From Isoetes taiwanensis (taxonomy: Eukaryota; Streptophyta; Lycopodiopsida; Isoetales; Isoetaceae), in the NCBI GenBank assembly GCA_021234155.1, contig JAJEKV010000030.1, positions 2,191,842 through 2,255,841 of the forward strand: a stretch of 64,000 nucleotides of DNA, given 5' to 3'. A program made the position numbers and the translations under genes. This document shows positions 46,150 to 58,228 of the stretch, piece after piece. Position 1 is the first letter of the stretch. Every line of letters begins with the position of its first letter. The notes beneath the pieces are model-generated. The model was not told the DNA's origin. It worked only from the letters and a program-made list of their open reading frames with translations, and did not search any database.

Positions 46150-48029
46150 TAAAGGGCAAACCCTTTGCCTCGCTCACGCAGTTAAAGAGCATATTCTAGG
46201 TATATGCTAATGTATACTCGAATATTCTTGTGCCTGCCCTAAACCTGCAATAGCAGGTAATTTGCCCGTAATATCCCCTAGCTATATGCTATACTCACAA
46301 CCATGAAGAAGAAACAACTTTTGCGATGCAATGAAGACAGAGGTATTGGACGGAGTGGCAGGAGCAATACGGGATAAAGACACAATTCGTTCTGTATTGG
46401 AGAAGGGTATTTTTCGGCATGGTTTGGACTACAATTTGGGTATTGTAGGGTATTAAGAGAATGAGCAGCTTCTTTGGCTTTTGCATGTTCTTCTATTTTC
46501 GGAAAGAAGCTTTCCCTGCTGTTCTGGCCCCATGTCCAATTAGATTGTGACATGTGTCCTGTTTTCAATACCTAAAAGTCAAGTGGAAGAACAAAACCTG
46601 ATCACCGCAATTTTACCTTCGATCGCCACCATTTTACTTTCGATTCTGCCTGTTTACTGTCGATTCTACCTATTTTACCTTCGATTCTATGCCCCAGAAC
46701 AGCAGGTAAAAGCTTCTTTCCGTTAGGTGAAAGGCCCCGTGGGCTTTTTTCTGGGAGGTCAAGCGGGCCTCCGCTCCAGCGTCGGCCCGCTTTCCCCGAA
46801 AAAAAAAACCTGGGCCTTCTCTTTACAATTTTGGTGAGCCTTTTTTTTGTAGTGGTCTGGAAATAGAATGGCATGGAGTTGCAAACAAAATTCTTCTAGT
46901 CTATCTTCATTCCGATTGAAGAGGGATTGATCCCGTCTTGTGCTGCAAGATCTTGAAAAAAATCGGCTGCTTCCTTCGAGTTTTTCATTTTTTCTTACTT
47001 ATGCCATAGCACTTCTGGAATTACAGCATGGCAACTGATTTTGTGGGTTTTATGGTGCTTGGTTCCTCAGTGAAGCCTGTGGTATTTGGCCCCTTTGTTT
47101 TTTTGTGAAATTGTTGGTTTCTTGATTAACATAGAGTTTGTAAGAGCTTGTCGGCGCTGCAGATCTTTGGGGATCTGGTGAGGTCGTCACAGCCTGGACG
47201 CTTGAATACTCTGGTCTCACTTTCTGGAAACCCAGGGCTTCTGGCCCGTGTGATGATTATCTTGGTTGCCTGATGACAAAGGTCCATACTTTACTTTCTT
47301 TAGTTGATGGTTGTAAGGCTAAATATTGATCACGTTGAAATCGGTGTTTTGCACCATTGAAACTTGAGCATATTTTATTGGCAAAGTATGCAAACGAGAA
47401 ATAAAGATGGAGCCAAAAAATCAACAAAACAAGGGAATGAAGGAGGCAAATCTGTTAGCACTGTTCTTTACTCCGAACACCGCCTTTGTACCTCTCAACA
47501 ATGCACCATAATGACGCTTTCTGAAGCGAGAACACTTTATTAGGTCCATTTTTCAAAATTCAATGGTACACCACGAAATTCGAATGCACCAATTTTCATT
47601 TTTTTTTGTGTTTATCTATAGATGTAGTATATGAAGTTGCAAATCTACATTCTAATGCATCTTTAGATACAGCTTTAAATAGATGGCAATAACCAACTCC
47701 AATGGATGAGTTTTGATCTAGGGTTGAATGAAAATAAAAGCTGCAACAATTAGGTGTACTCTCTATTGACAACAGATTCCTTACTTGCGACTATGAAAAT
47801 CTGGATAATGTCATTCTTAATTGACTCTACAATTTTTAGCTCCATTTATTTTGTCACAAATGATGGATTACTTTTTTGACTTATCTCACCGCCTTTAGTC
47901 AGGTAAATGTTATTGTTTCTATCATTGGGTCATTAGTGTCTAGGGGATCTTGGCATTTAGCAACTCTAACTTCTCCATCCATTTCGTATGCCGCCAAAAA
48001 AATGATCTGGCTCCATTGAGCCAAACGAT
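46150..48029. other. Upstream region of bL35 with minisatellite and TE-end fragments
   Basis: 46139-46165 carries a GGGCAAACCC-type motif related to those at 50.3 and 56.3 kb. 46605-46690 is an imperfect minisatellite of TTTTACCTTCGATTCT-type units (four to five copies). 46720-46810 is a GC-rich GGGCCTCC/GGCCCGC segment. From 46880 to 48029 no gene is recognised. Confidence 0.5.
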
Positions 48030-49045
48030 TATCTCTTCTCTTTGTTGCACGATTTGAAGGAGGAAGTCGCTAAGCTCAGGATGGTAGTCCAAGATCTCAT
48101 TGCACAGAATGGCGAATTGGAAGCCCAAAATTTAGAACTCAAATCACTCATACCAAAAGTATGTGCAGATCCAAGTACATCTCAATTGCAAGGAACCATC
48201 AATGATCTGCAATCTAGGCTTGCAAAATCAGTAACCAATGCTACCGAGAAATAGATGGATCTGCATCATGGTTCATGAAGATATAGTGGCAGAAAAATCT
48301 GGAAGATATCTGGGATTGTTGAGCAAGAAGATGAGGACATTAATGGAGCTCTTTTTCAAAGATGCCATGCATCTGCATGAACCACAAACTGTGCATAGTA
48401 GAAGGCTTGGCAAGCAAGGTGAGTACCACAAGCCTATCTTATTAAAATTTAGAATTGAAGAGGCCCCTAATAGAGTGCTCCAGAACAAGTCAGTGCTTAA
48501 AAGACAAAAAACTTGGATTGGTCTAGATCTTTTCCAGCACAGCAGGAACACTGGAAGAAAGAGTGGGAGAAAGTAAAGGTTGCCAAATTGGATGGTTTTG
48601 TTGCATTCACGGATAGGAATAAAGATGTTATGGATAGGAATTTGCGGCCTTGAGCGTCTTAGTATGATATACATAGTTTCACACAGGAGACGCTACTGCT
48701 AATATCTAGAGAAGTGCAAATTTACTCTTGTACTCTACAACTTAGTAACATCAACCAAGTTCCTTAACTGATACAGATGGATTTACGGAAAGAGGCATTG
48801 CTTGGAAGATGGAAGAGTGTGGATTGGGAAGAGGTTTTGGTGGATTGACATCTTATATTAAGAAAGAACTAATACGTCGTGGATTGATAGGCATGAATAC
48901 AATCAATACTTGTGGATATACTTGCAATCACAAAATGAAACAATCTATGGCATCTTGTTATTTCACTCCTCTGAACATGAATATCTATGATAAATATAGA
49001 TTTTATAAAAAGGCCTATAACCATGATGTTGCAATCCATAAATGA
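48030..49045 (+). mobile_element. LINE remnant: coiled-coil ORF1-like and endonuclease-like pieces
   Basis: 48042-48254 encodes a coiled coil (EEVAKLRMVVQDLIAQNGEL) like a LINE ORF1 start. 48809-49045 reads GRGFGGLTSYIKKELIRRGL ... MASCYFTPLNMNIYDKY, which resembles the GGLTSYI...YxP segment of apurinic endonuclease domains in plant L1 elements. The two pieces are separated by stop-rich sequence. Confidence 0.45.
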
Positions 49046-49759
49046 CTACTTTGCAACAAACTCCATTGAGCAAGCACCACTAAGGACCTAAGCCGAATGG
49101 GAAACACAACTTAAAAAGATTGCTAATTATTTCATGGTGCAAGAATATTGCCGATGCTTTGTTCATATATGCAAGGTGATGTATTATTATAGACAATTTA
49201 TAAGCCACTTTGAATCTTTTTCTTTTTGAGAACGAATATAACTCGAAGTCTGAAACATGTAAATGTATGGTATCTTGAAGCAATGATGATTGCAATGGGA
49301 AGTGTATGTTACATAGATCATAGTACACTAATATACATGACAATAGGACAATGGCAACAAGTCAGGTATGGGATCCTGAGGTAAGGACATGAAAAGAGAT
49401 CCTATAAAAGGTGGAAATGGAGAAGAAAAAGAAGACGATGAAGAAGAAGAAAAGTATAGGAAATGCAAAGGAAGATGTATAAATGAATGAAAGAAACATA
49501 AGGAGCAAAGAGGGACATCAAGCATGCGAACAACAAGAACAGAAGATGAAAGATGCAAAATTAAGAATGAGGAAGAGGATGAAAAGAACAAAAAGGCCAT
49601 TACATTGGCAAATGATTTTTACAAATCTTTTATTGGAAAAAAAAAAAGGTTTTAATTAAAATTAAGATTTTTATGTGAGATTTTTGTTTTATCAACCTAT
49701 TGTATGTAATATCTAAGCCATTAAAAATAGATAAAGAAGAGAAGCGTTAGAGAGAGAAT
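49046..49759. other. Low-complexity flank, no gene
   Basis: It includes an AGAAGAA-rich stretch at 49415-49590. No domain is recognised on either strand. Confidence 0.5.
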
Positions 49760-50290
49760 GTCAATTATTTTTGCGCTCATAACTTGAGCTACAGAGGTCA
49801 GATTTAAATGATCTTGGGCTCCTTCGAGAGCTTATGTAGAGAGCTTTTCATTGGTATATGATACAGCTCAGATCTATCAAGATAAATACTTGTTTTTTGT
49901 ACTTTTCAATCCGGATATCTTTTTGCAAAGTGCATGCCATGCAGATTTGATAGTAATTCAGTTTTTATAGTAACTTTTGAATCAGGACTCCGTTTTGAGT
50001 GTTTTTTATTGCATTGGAGAGCTCTCTCTGGGACCCTTTTTTTATGATGTATTATATTCTCATATTTGGTTAAGTTTTAAATTTCTGGACGGATTTGGTG
50101 GGTTTTCGCAGCCCACTAATTGATTAAAGCATGATTCTGCAAATCATACTATTCTGGTCACGTCCTTCATCCTGCATCATTGTAGTGCAGTATTTTATGA
50201 AGATATTGAAGAGATGATGTTATCGTGGCCGCATTCTGTATTAGAAAAAAAATTGAAACTTTTTGTTTTGGTGTGTTACGGGAGATGTTG
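49760..50290. repeat. Dispersed repeat, copies shared with 19.8 kb and 33.6 kb
   Basis: 49760-50150 matches 19780-20147, and 50150-50290 matches 33640-33795, all in the same orientation. Here the two parts are contiguous, so this is the most complete copy in the window. It is probably retrotransposon UTR or LTR. Confidence 0.75.
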
Positions 50291-50597
50291 TTTTTGGGTT
50301 GCCCAGGGGGGCAAACCCTCGTTTATGTGGGTATGTGGGCATATCCAAGTATATGTCGGCATATGCCTAGCATATCTTTGGTGGATCGCTCCAAACCAGG
50401 GTCGCCGCCTCAGAAACTCTCGGTCATCCGGCCCCATTCCTTCAAGCGTGGCTATGGCTATGGCTTCGACCCTTCTTCTTCTTCCAAGCACCTTGGCGTG
50501 GTTTATCATCTTTAACAAGCCGAAGTGAATACCTTTTATTTTAGCCTTTTCGTTAGGATATTATATCTTGCGTTTGCCATAACAAAAGCAGATCAGA

Positions 50598-51190
50598 AGA
50601 GATGAAGGCGATGAGAGCGCTTCGGGGGATAATTTTTGACTTAGATGGCACGCCACGAATTCCACCATCTCGGACTGGATGCTTGTTGCGCGCGGAAGGT
50701 GCTCTCAAATCCGGACCACCTTACTAGGGGAGCGGTTGGAGCATGCATGTCAATTGATCAAGATTGCCCGAGACAAAGGCGGGGCTGCAATCGCCATTCA
50801 CGGAGCCAAGGAGGTATGTGAATTTGTAGGCTCCATCCCATTGCATCGCGGAATAGTGACTTTGAGCGATGGGATGAGGTTGGCGATTTGGGGCTGAACT
50901 CCATACCACATTCTCACCAATACTTGGCAAAGAATATCCTTCATTGAAGCCATCCCCGTAACCGCTTTTGCATGTGTGCAAATAGTGGGGGTGTGAACTG
51001 AAGATGTTCTAATGGTGGGCTTATATGCCTAGGTATGACATTGGTTGTGGCAAGCGTCTTAGGGGCATTGACATGTCTTGTGGACCCTCTCTGTCGCTAT
51101 AAGGATGTTGATAAGCTACCACCACAACATCGTCCCACCCGAGGGTAAATTCCTTGAACGAGCTCCCCTTTCTGACGCACCGAGGGACTA
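50598..51190 (+). pseudogene. HAD-superfamily hydrolase pseudogene, intronless
   Basis: It begins MKAMRALRGIIFDLDGT, the HAD motif I (DxDGT), after an ATG at about 50601. Then come recognisable pieces in changing frames: AKEVCEFVGSIPLHRGIVTL (motif II region), FSPILGKEYPSLKPSP and PLLHVCK-stop-WG (the KPxP region with the motif III Lys), and a remnant like DIGCGKR (motif IV region). The order and spacing match small plant HAD hydrolases of about 230-250 residues. Absence of introns plus stops and frameshifts suggests a processed pseudogene; no poly(A) tail is visible. Confidence 0.7.
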
Positions 51191-52770
51191 GATAAGAATG
51201 AGATCAAGAAAGATCTAAGGCACGCCATGAAAGGTACAATTCTGTAAATTTTAATAGCGGGGAATTGGAAGGAACATGCATCACTTCTGCGCTATTGGTG
51301 AAAAAATAATTAAAATTGTATTACTTGGAGATGTGTGTGTCCATTCTAGCTCATCTTGAAATTTAACATCTATTTTGAGTAATGCAGACCATTGACTTCA
51401 TGCTATCACTTTGGTTCTGATTGTTCTCCCACTAAGCAATACACCCTAGGATGCCAAAGTATTTTTTAACAACCAATGCAAATTAATAAGGCAGGGCTGG
51501 AATTGTTTTATTACCTGCTTAGTTGCCTCTTCTAGATAGTTGCCTCTTCTAGAATGTCAAATGTGTGTTTAAGATCTTTACTGCAATGTCGCATCACAGT
51601 TAGGCATGTTTATATCAGATGAAGCTTTTTAATAGTTCCACCTTGTTTGAAAGTCTAATGTGTTCTCCTCTAGTTCCAATCTGGGTTCTTCTTCATTCCT
51701 TCTCCTTATTCATACCTTCTTACCTTGTTGTTACAATTTGTTATATTGATGACTTTTGTAGATGTTTTACGTGCAAGCCCCTATGTTTTAAGCAATATAT
51801 GTGGGTGGAAGGGGCATCGTAGCTTCTTTCTTGACATTTACATTCATATTTTCTCGACATTTACATGCACATGGCATATCCCCGTTATTTCTTGTAACAA
51901 TAACACAGTTTGGGAATTCAATGTAAACAATTGACATGTTTTGCCTCTGTTTTGGATGGGCCTCGGCATATGTTCCGGTCGTTTTTGCGTTCAGTCCTAT
52001 CTCCTGCAGGTCTCTCAACCCACGTAATTCTAGCATCTGTTAGCAATGCCTTTCCTCGGGTAAATTTCATTCTTCAAAACTTATTCTTGGTAATATCCAA
52101 GGAATCTCGAATATTCTATGCAAGGAGCCAAACCATCTCATAGCTAGAATTGGCCCCTAATCTTTAAAAAAAAACTACAACTACAAATGGCCGATTCAAT
52201 ACATTTTTTGCATTAGCGTCACCTGCGCCCCTATAGAATCTTCCCTGCTGAAACGTTTCTGAGCAATGTTGGTGCAAGGACATTCCCTTTGCCCACTTTC
52301 GTGAAGAATCCTTCAGGTCAAACACCCCATACTTAATCTCCTTAAACAAATACCTCCCCCAAGAGATAAATGACTTGCTATTGAGGTGATAGCCTGCCTA
52401 ACTGAAACATCTCTAACTAATTACATGTACTGTATTTCTTTTGCCTGGATTCATTACTGTTGAACTGGCAATGTGCATATGTTTTTAGATTTCTTTGGCC
52501 TGAAGCAGCATATTCAAACCTATAAACATAGGTCCTAGAGGGCGAGTCTGATGGCGCTTTAAAGCATGAGAAACATGCAAGCTGTAGGTTGTCCGCTAAT
52601 CATCTACGGTTTGGTTGTCAAAGTTAAGGGACGCGCAGGCAGACTTGAAGAATAGCGGTGGATTTGTCCACGAGATGGTTCATTGTCCAGATCGCTGGAA
52701 CTGAAGTCAGTACTTTGGCTGATAAGCAAGTAAGCAATATCAATTCTGTCTGTTGCATCACTTTGTGCAG
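51191..52770. other. Intergenic or intronic DNA, nothing firm
   Basis: Short open frames exist (for example 51788-52036 on -) without a recognisable domain. A 20-bp segment TAGTTGCCTCTTCTAGATAG/TAGTTGCCTCTTCTAGAATG is duplicated at 51520-51560. Confidence 0.4.
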
Positions 52771-52874
52771 AAAACACAAACCAGAATCTCATGCTTCATT
52801 CCAATGAAGAAACTGTAGCAGTAGATGCAAACCAGCTGATTCCAATACAGAAAAGTCACCATGTGCCCTTGGAG
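52771..52874 (+). CDS. Possible exon, unrecognised
   Basis: A pyrimidine-rich acceptor (TCACTTTGTGCAG) is followed by one open frame (NLMLHSNEETVAVDANQLIP) up to a consensus donor TGGAG|GTACGA. It may belong to the same plus-strand gene as 54601-54949. No homologue is recognised. Confidence 0.3.
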
Positions 52875-53028
52875 GTACGAACTTCGGAAAGGGATAATCC
52901 TATGCTCATGACACAGATGTTAAATTCTTTGGAAAAGCACCGGTTGTGAATTTGCCACTTACCAGGACATAGAACTCCTGTATAGCACAACAATGTGCCT
53001 AGTGAACAAGCAGGAATAGCAGTGGGAA

Positions 53029-53431
53029 GGCACGCAATGGAGCGCCGTATTCCTACTCCGGGAAGTGGTAAACCCGGATCCGGGTTTACCACTGTCATGT
53101 CCGGGTTAACCACTTTTTTTTGGCTGGGATAACCACGCGGTGAACTGAGCGTGGGACTGTGTTTTGGCATGCTAATCTTTGAATAGAGCTTGCAATCAGC
53201 TTACTGAACGGTTCAATCCGATTCAAACACCATTGGAATCACCTTGGCAGCCCCTAAAAACCTCATTCTATCAAAAGAGCAAGAGATTTGAGCATGGATC
53301 AAGCAAGATCAGTGAAAAAACATGCAGAAACCGTTGTTCTTGAGCTTGAAACTGAGCAGCTGTGGTAAACCCGGACATGTGTCCGGGTTTACCACTTCCC
53401 GGAGTAGGAATACGGCGCTCCGGCATGCAAT
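53029..53431. mobile_element. 383-bp MITE with palindromic ends and 10-bp target duplication
   Basis: The body is 53039-53421. The outer 26 bp are perfect inverted repeats starting GGAGCGCCGTATTCC. Directly inside each lies its own perfect palindrome: 28 bp at 53065-53092 (centre CCGGATCCGG) and 34 bp at 53362-53395 (centre GGACATGTCC-like). Flanks GGCACGCAAT (53029-53038) and GGCATGCAAT (53422-53431) differ by one C/T. Duplication of 9-10 bp suggests Mutator-type mobilisation. There is no coding capacity. Confidence 0.88.
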
Positions 53432-53845
53432 CTCTTGGAGGAGTATGACAGATGTAAGAAGGAAAATGCGTGCTCCTTTAGGTGAACTGGTACTGTCCAT
53501 GTCATATGCACAAATGCAATTTCTTTTGTCCACTTCTGATTCTTCTCGTCTTGTTGTGGGTTTTTGATGGGGACCTATCCTGGACCAATGCGAAGATATG
53601 GCAAATCTTTAATGTAGCTTGGTCGTTCTTCTGAGAACTGCATGATGATACCAAGCAGGACTCCAACTTCTCTATTTTATATGATACGTCTTACATTTTG
53701 GGCTTGTGTTTCTTATCTTCTCACTTGTTTATGTTAATCAGTGGACGGTTACAGGCAGCTTTGCAAGGAAATAGTGTCATGGTCTCCAGGTATGATGACT
53801 TTGCAATGACTTGAAGATTTTTAGTTGTAGTTTTATGGCCTGAGA

Positions 53846-54110
53846 TTGCTTCTACCTGAATATTCACCAAGAACATGTAAGGATGTGAATAAACTATGTA
53901 AAGAGGGACTCCTTCATGATGCAGTCGAGGCAGCAGAAAATGAACAGGATATTTCTAGAGATAATGTATATCGCCTTCTGGAAGTATGTGAAAAAGGAAA
54001 AAATTTGCAATGCGGCAGGCGAGTCCAGCATGTCATGGCACATATTCTTAAACCTTGGTATCTGGCCCATGGAAAGAAACTGGAAAGTTTGTATCTAATC
54101 TTGCGGTTAA
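53846..54110 (+). pseudogene. PPR N-terminal fragment
   Basis: DVNKLCKEGLLHDAVEAAEN, then DNVYRLLEVCEKGKNLQCGRRVQHVM, match the start of fern/lycophyte-like PLS PPR proteins ('LCK-G-L-EA...YxxLLxxCxKxK-L--G--vH'). Sequence after about residue 60 is degenerate. No further repeats follow. Confidence 0.6.
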
Positions 54111-54600
54111 GCTTCCTAAATGCAGAAAGCATGTATGAGTCACTAGAAAGCCTTAATCTTGCAATTTTCTATGTCTTTACATGAAGCACCTCTGTTTTTT
54201 GTAGCCAATTCTTTCAGTTTACTTTTCTCTGATGCACTGCTAACATTGAGCTCTTGCAATCAATTAATCCTAGGGTGTTTCTTCCCACATATTTAAAGCT
54301 GTATCAAGTGCTTGACAGAGATCTACTCCATAGCTTTGCTGCTGCACATTGATTATGGCTTTTAAACATCCAGCCTGTGATGGTGATGGTTTATTATTTT
54401 CTTAAAGATGGATATACATGAAGAACTACATCTGAATCCTGCCATTGCGTTCTTTATCCAGTTTATGTCTTAGGTAGAAAATTTTCCACTACTTACCCCA
54501 ATCTGTCTATTTTATCATGTCCCGTCATATTTTTCGTCAGGCTTCTCATATTCAACCAATCTGTTATATCTTTTGTACATTAATTCTATTGAATTGATAG

Positions 54601-54949
54601 GCTCTATCACATGAAAGTCATGGCAAAATAGCAGTCATGCCTTTTGTGAGAATTCAGCAGATAAACACTATGAGAATACACAGGGTTAGTTATCGATAGC
54701 CTGAATTAGCATCCTATTTTCTCTTTTATTTATTAGAAATCTGAACACAATATACATCATCCTTCCTCATGGATTAATGTAGTTGATTAACGGAACATTT
54801 TCTTCCTACTCTTATATTGCAGTCAGACTGGGCTAGTGATTGATGGCACAAGATTGCTTGTCCATGCTCCTTTTACAGGTGAGGAAGGAAGAAAGGATAA
54901 ATCAGATGAACTATCAGATGGTGTTGAAGATTTGAAGCCTATTCGACTG
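54601..54949 (+). CDS. Two in-frame exons of an unrecognised host gene
   Basis: Exon A 54601-54684 (28 codons: ALSHESHGKIAVMPFVRIQQ ...) has acceptor TTGATAG and donor CACAGG|GTTAGT. Exon B 54827-54949 (41 codons: TGLVIDGTRLLVHAPFTGEE ... EDLKPIRL) has acceptor TGCAGTCAG and donor GACTG|GTCAGT. Both are phase 0 and join without a stop. A possible earlier exon is 53743-53788 (...YRQLCKEIVSWSP, donor CCAG|GTATGA). Consistent splice signals argue for a real gene. I do not recognise the protein and cannot find its start or end. Confidence 0.4.
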
Positions 54950-56319
54950 GTCAGTCTGCCTTAACTTCTTCACAAGCTGCTAGCCTCTGTAGCCTGTCAA
55001 CCATCATTAAAAATATGAGAAGTTACAGATTCAAAGGTCCAACAATGAATGTTATATCTATGGGTACTGTCAAATAAGATACTATGTAAACTTTTGACCA
55101 TAAACTATTTTTTTTTAAAGCAGATTCAATCCAGTAAAACAACTTGGTTTATTCTATAATTCAGAAACTCTTAATACAAATTGATATAACCTAAAGTAAG
55201 TTTGTCAAAATGCGGCATGGATGAAACGTCTCTCCACCATGGGTACTCTCAAATAAGGTACTATATAAAATTTTGAACAATAAATCATTTGTTTATTTAA
55301 CATCTACCATATTCAAGGATGCCAACTTGCGCGTATTCTCATGTTTATTATGCATGTGTATTGGCAAAGCAATATTGCCCCATGCATATACCCACACATT
55401 CACACATTTTAGTTATTGCCCCGCTGCATATATCCACACATTTTAATGAGCCCCATGCATATATTCGCACATTTTAGTTATCGCCCCATTGCATATATCC
55501 ACACAAATTAGTTAGCATTCTATTGCAAATGTCCACACACTTTAGTTAGCATTTTAGCATTGCAATAATGTTGCAGAGCATGTTAAATCATTAAAGAATC
55601 TACAACTATACAAGATGTGTATATGAAAAGTTAGTAGAGAATGGCCTAAAAACTTTTAATGGATCCTCGAATCAAATAACTATGAGTTTGAACGAGGATG
55701 AAAACCATGGCTATAATAATCACAATTGGATGTATCCACGTATCATTTTCTTGGTGATATAAAGCTCAAACTTAAAAGTGAGTTGAAGGTCGCTTACAAA
55801 TAAAATAATCCAAATCTATAGATCACACTTAAAATCTTGCTATTCCTTAACATTACCAACAACACATGTTTTACCTTGCTAAAGCCCATGCTTGTTTTAG
55901 TAGCAACTTGTATATTATCAAGAAATCGAGTAGCTAGATGAGCAAAGAAGGAGAGCAAAGATGTCTGCACACTGGGGTGTCTCATTTTCGATGTCCCTTT
56001 TGTCTCCCAATTTAGTACTAAAATCAATAAAGGTGGTTGGAAATCTTGGAGGCAATTTCAAATTTAGAAAACAAAAATAGCAATAAAAAATCGAATTCCT
56101 TGAATCTTGGAGAACCGGTCTACAGTGCGTGCATGTGTTGAGCCCCGATAAAGAAAACTAAAACACCAACGAAATCATCATTCTTGCTTCTCGTCTTTCG
56201 ATATGTTCAAGGTTTGAATGGAATCAATGGATTGTGTTTCTTTTTCCTATTTGCAACATTCAATTTGTGAGTTATTAGCATATTTGAATGCCTTGCCGGG
56301 CATGGAAATAGCATTCCAC
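54950..56319. other. Intergenic DNA with a minisatellite
   Basis: A phrase 'tgggtactgtcaaataagat' (55057) recurs as 'tgggtactctcaaataaggt' (55239). 55376-55560 holds about four diverged copies of CCCCATTGCATATATCCACA-type units, each followed by CATTTTAGTTA. No gene is recognised. Confidence 0.5.
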
Positions 56320-56400
56320 TGATATGGGTTGCCCCTAAGGGGAAAACCCTCATCCATATGGGTTTGTGGCATATTCCAAGCGTATGTCAGTATATGCTCG
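56320..56400. repeat. TE-terminus-like module shared with 50.3 kb
   Basis: GGGTTGCCCCTAAGGGGAAA begins a dyad, then AACCCTCATCCATATGGGTT and GTGGCATATTCCAAGCGTAT. 50300-50360 shows the same order (GCCCAGGGGGGCAAACCCTC, GTGGGCATATCCAAGTATAT). A third, weaker version lies at 46139-46215. Confidence 0.65.
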
Positions 56401-56929
56401 AAAACATGACTTTGAAGTGTGATTTAAGCCATTTCACTCTCGGGTCACGGAGGGCAACCCTCCGTGCGCAGCACCTTGTTTTTTTTGTTTGCAAAAAAAA
56501 CAAAGTACAAGGCAAAGTGATGCTACCTACATAGATGGAAATGTGAAGTGATCCAGGATCGTGGTATATCCGGCAAAAAAGTGGCATATTTGGTCATCTA
56601 TTATGTGGTATACTCGGCCAAAAAAGTGGTTTATCCGGACAAAAACTAGACGAAAACTGCAAGACGGGGCCAGAATCTATGGTTGGATCGATCTTCCTAC
56701 CCCATAAGTTGCTTGATATATGGTTGATCTTTCTGCCTCTTTAGTGTCGAATTGGTGAGGAGGGGAAGAGATTTGAGCTCAAATAGAGCTGGATTGATTA
56801 AAAAAATGGCCCAAACATTTGGTTTTAGGTTTGAAACGGCTAATCACTGATAGCCAGATATATTATGATCCCAGACTCCATTTAAAGGGGTCCAAGTGAT
56901 AATGGCTTTGATAATATATGAGGAGAATG

Positions 56930-57320
56930 CTGGAAGCATGGAATGAAGTGTGCCTATGTTATAAGCCACATGAGATTGATGCTAGATGTAAGGAAATCCA
57001 TTTCTTTTGGCATCCAGGTATGAACTCTGAAGATATAGGATGTTGAGCCCTTAAATACCCTCAGAAGTATATGCAATGGTATGAAGCAGGGGCTTTGGAA
57101 ATTTGGAGATCTAAGAGTGGATAACAGATGGAGAATATGGGAAGAAGTAGCAGAGATTCCTAAGGGATCAAATATTGACAAAATCATATTCAACACAATT
57201 ATGAAGAAAGTGGATATACAAGAGGAACCTAGTGCTAACTCAAATCAGTGGCAATTGAATGGAAAAGAAATATATTCAGTTAAGGAAATTTATCAAGCTC
57301 TCATAGCACATTAACAGACT
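56930..57320 (+). mobile_element. LINE ORF2 remnant
   Basis: RWRIWEEVAEIPKGSNIDKI ... WQLNGKEIYSVKEIYQAL matches the region just before the zf-RVT domain in plant L1 ORF2 ('W-----G-YSV---Y--L'). The upstream frame EIHFFWHPGMNSEDIG belongs to the same remnant. Confidence 0.5.
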
Positions 57321-58072
57321 CTGCAGTGGCTCACAAATTATTAAAAGGGCAAAAATATGATAAAGCATGGGATAGGCTTGGTAGATTCCATGGAGTATAT
57401 GATTTTTAGATTACTAAGAAATGTGTATGATGATGTTTTACACAAACGAGATGAGGAGACTCAATAGGACTGGAGGAACTGCTAGAATGATGGGTTGTGC
57501 TGAATATGAAGATGAAGAGGATTCCCAACTCGCCCACTTTATTGGCTCCCGAAACTAACTTGTCGAGGGCCAAAGCCGGGGTTAAGCCCGAGCGGGAACC
57601 CCAAAAGCTCGCCAGGAAGGCGAGCCTTAGCGAGGGCCGTGCTTTGGCCAGATTACAGCGAAGCGCAATTGCACAGCGTGGCATTGCTACGGGTGCAGCA
57701 GGCGGGCAAACGCGATCAACTAGAGGCGGTCAAGTGCGGTCAAGTGGGCGTGCAGGATGGCCGATGGCATGGCTGAGGGCCAGTACGGGTTTGTAGGCGA
57801 CCCACCTGCATAGTAGAGGCGAGGGTAGAGTAGCCTTGTGGCGTGGCAGTCACGGCATGCGAGACACTTACCGGGTTAAGCAAGCGAACCCGCGTGAGCT
57901 GTAGATGGCGGTGTCGCGAGAACTTCGATAGCCGGTGGCAGTGCGTACCGATGTCATTTTACGCAGCGAGAGACCCGCCCCGGGTTAAAGAACCCACGCA
58001 TCGCGGCGGGGGCGATGGCCGGGGGCGTAAAGAGAGGTCGGGGTCCTGGCGTATCCGCGGACCTGCCCGGCA

Positions 58073-58228
58073 CAGATGGAGGGTTCGCCCGGGCAAACCC
58101 TCCACTCAAGTGGTGCCATGCCAAATATTTTGATGCTCGGCGAACCGGAACAGATGGCGGGTTCGCCCGAGCGAACCCTCCACTCAAGTGGTGCCATGCC
58201 AAATATTTTGATGCTCGGCGAACCGGAA
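58073..58228. repeat. 78-bp tandem duplication containing a GGGTTCGCCC dyad
   Basis: Units 58073-58150 and 58151-58228 are nearly identical, with differences only inside the dyad (GGGCAAACCC versus GAGCGAACCC). Each ends GCTCGGCGAACCGGAA. Confidence 0.9.

Noticed and set aside
49328-49600. 90-codon Ser/Phe-rich minus-strand frame
   Set aside because: It arises from an AGAAGAA-rich stretch and has no domain.
58073-58228. Two identical repeats with palindromes, CRISPR-like at first sight
   Set aside because: Only two directly adjacent 78-bp units without spacers, in a plant genome. It is a tandem duplication.
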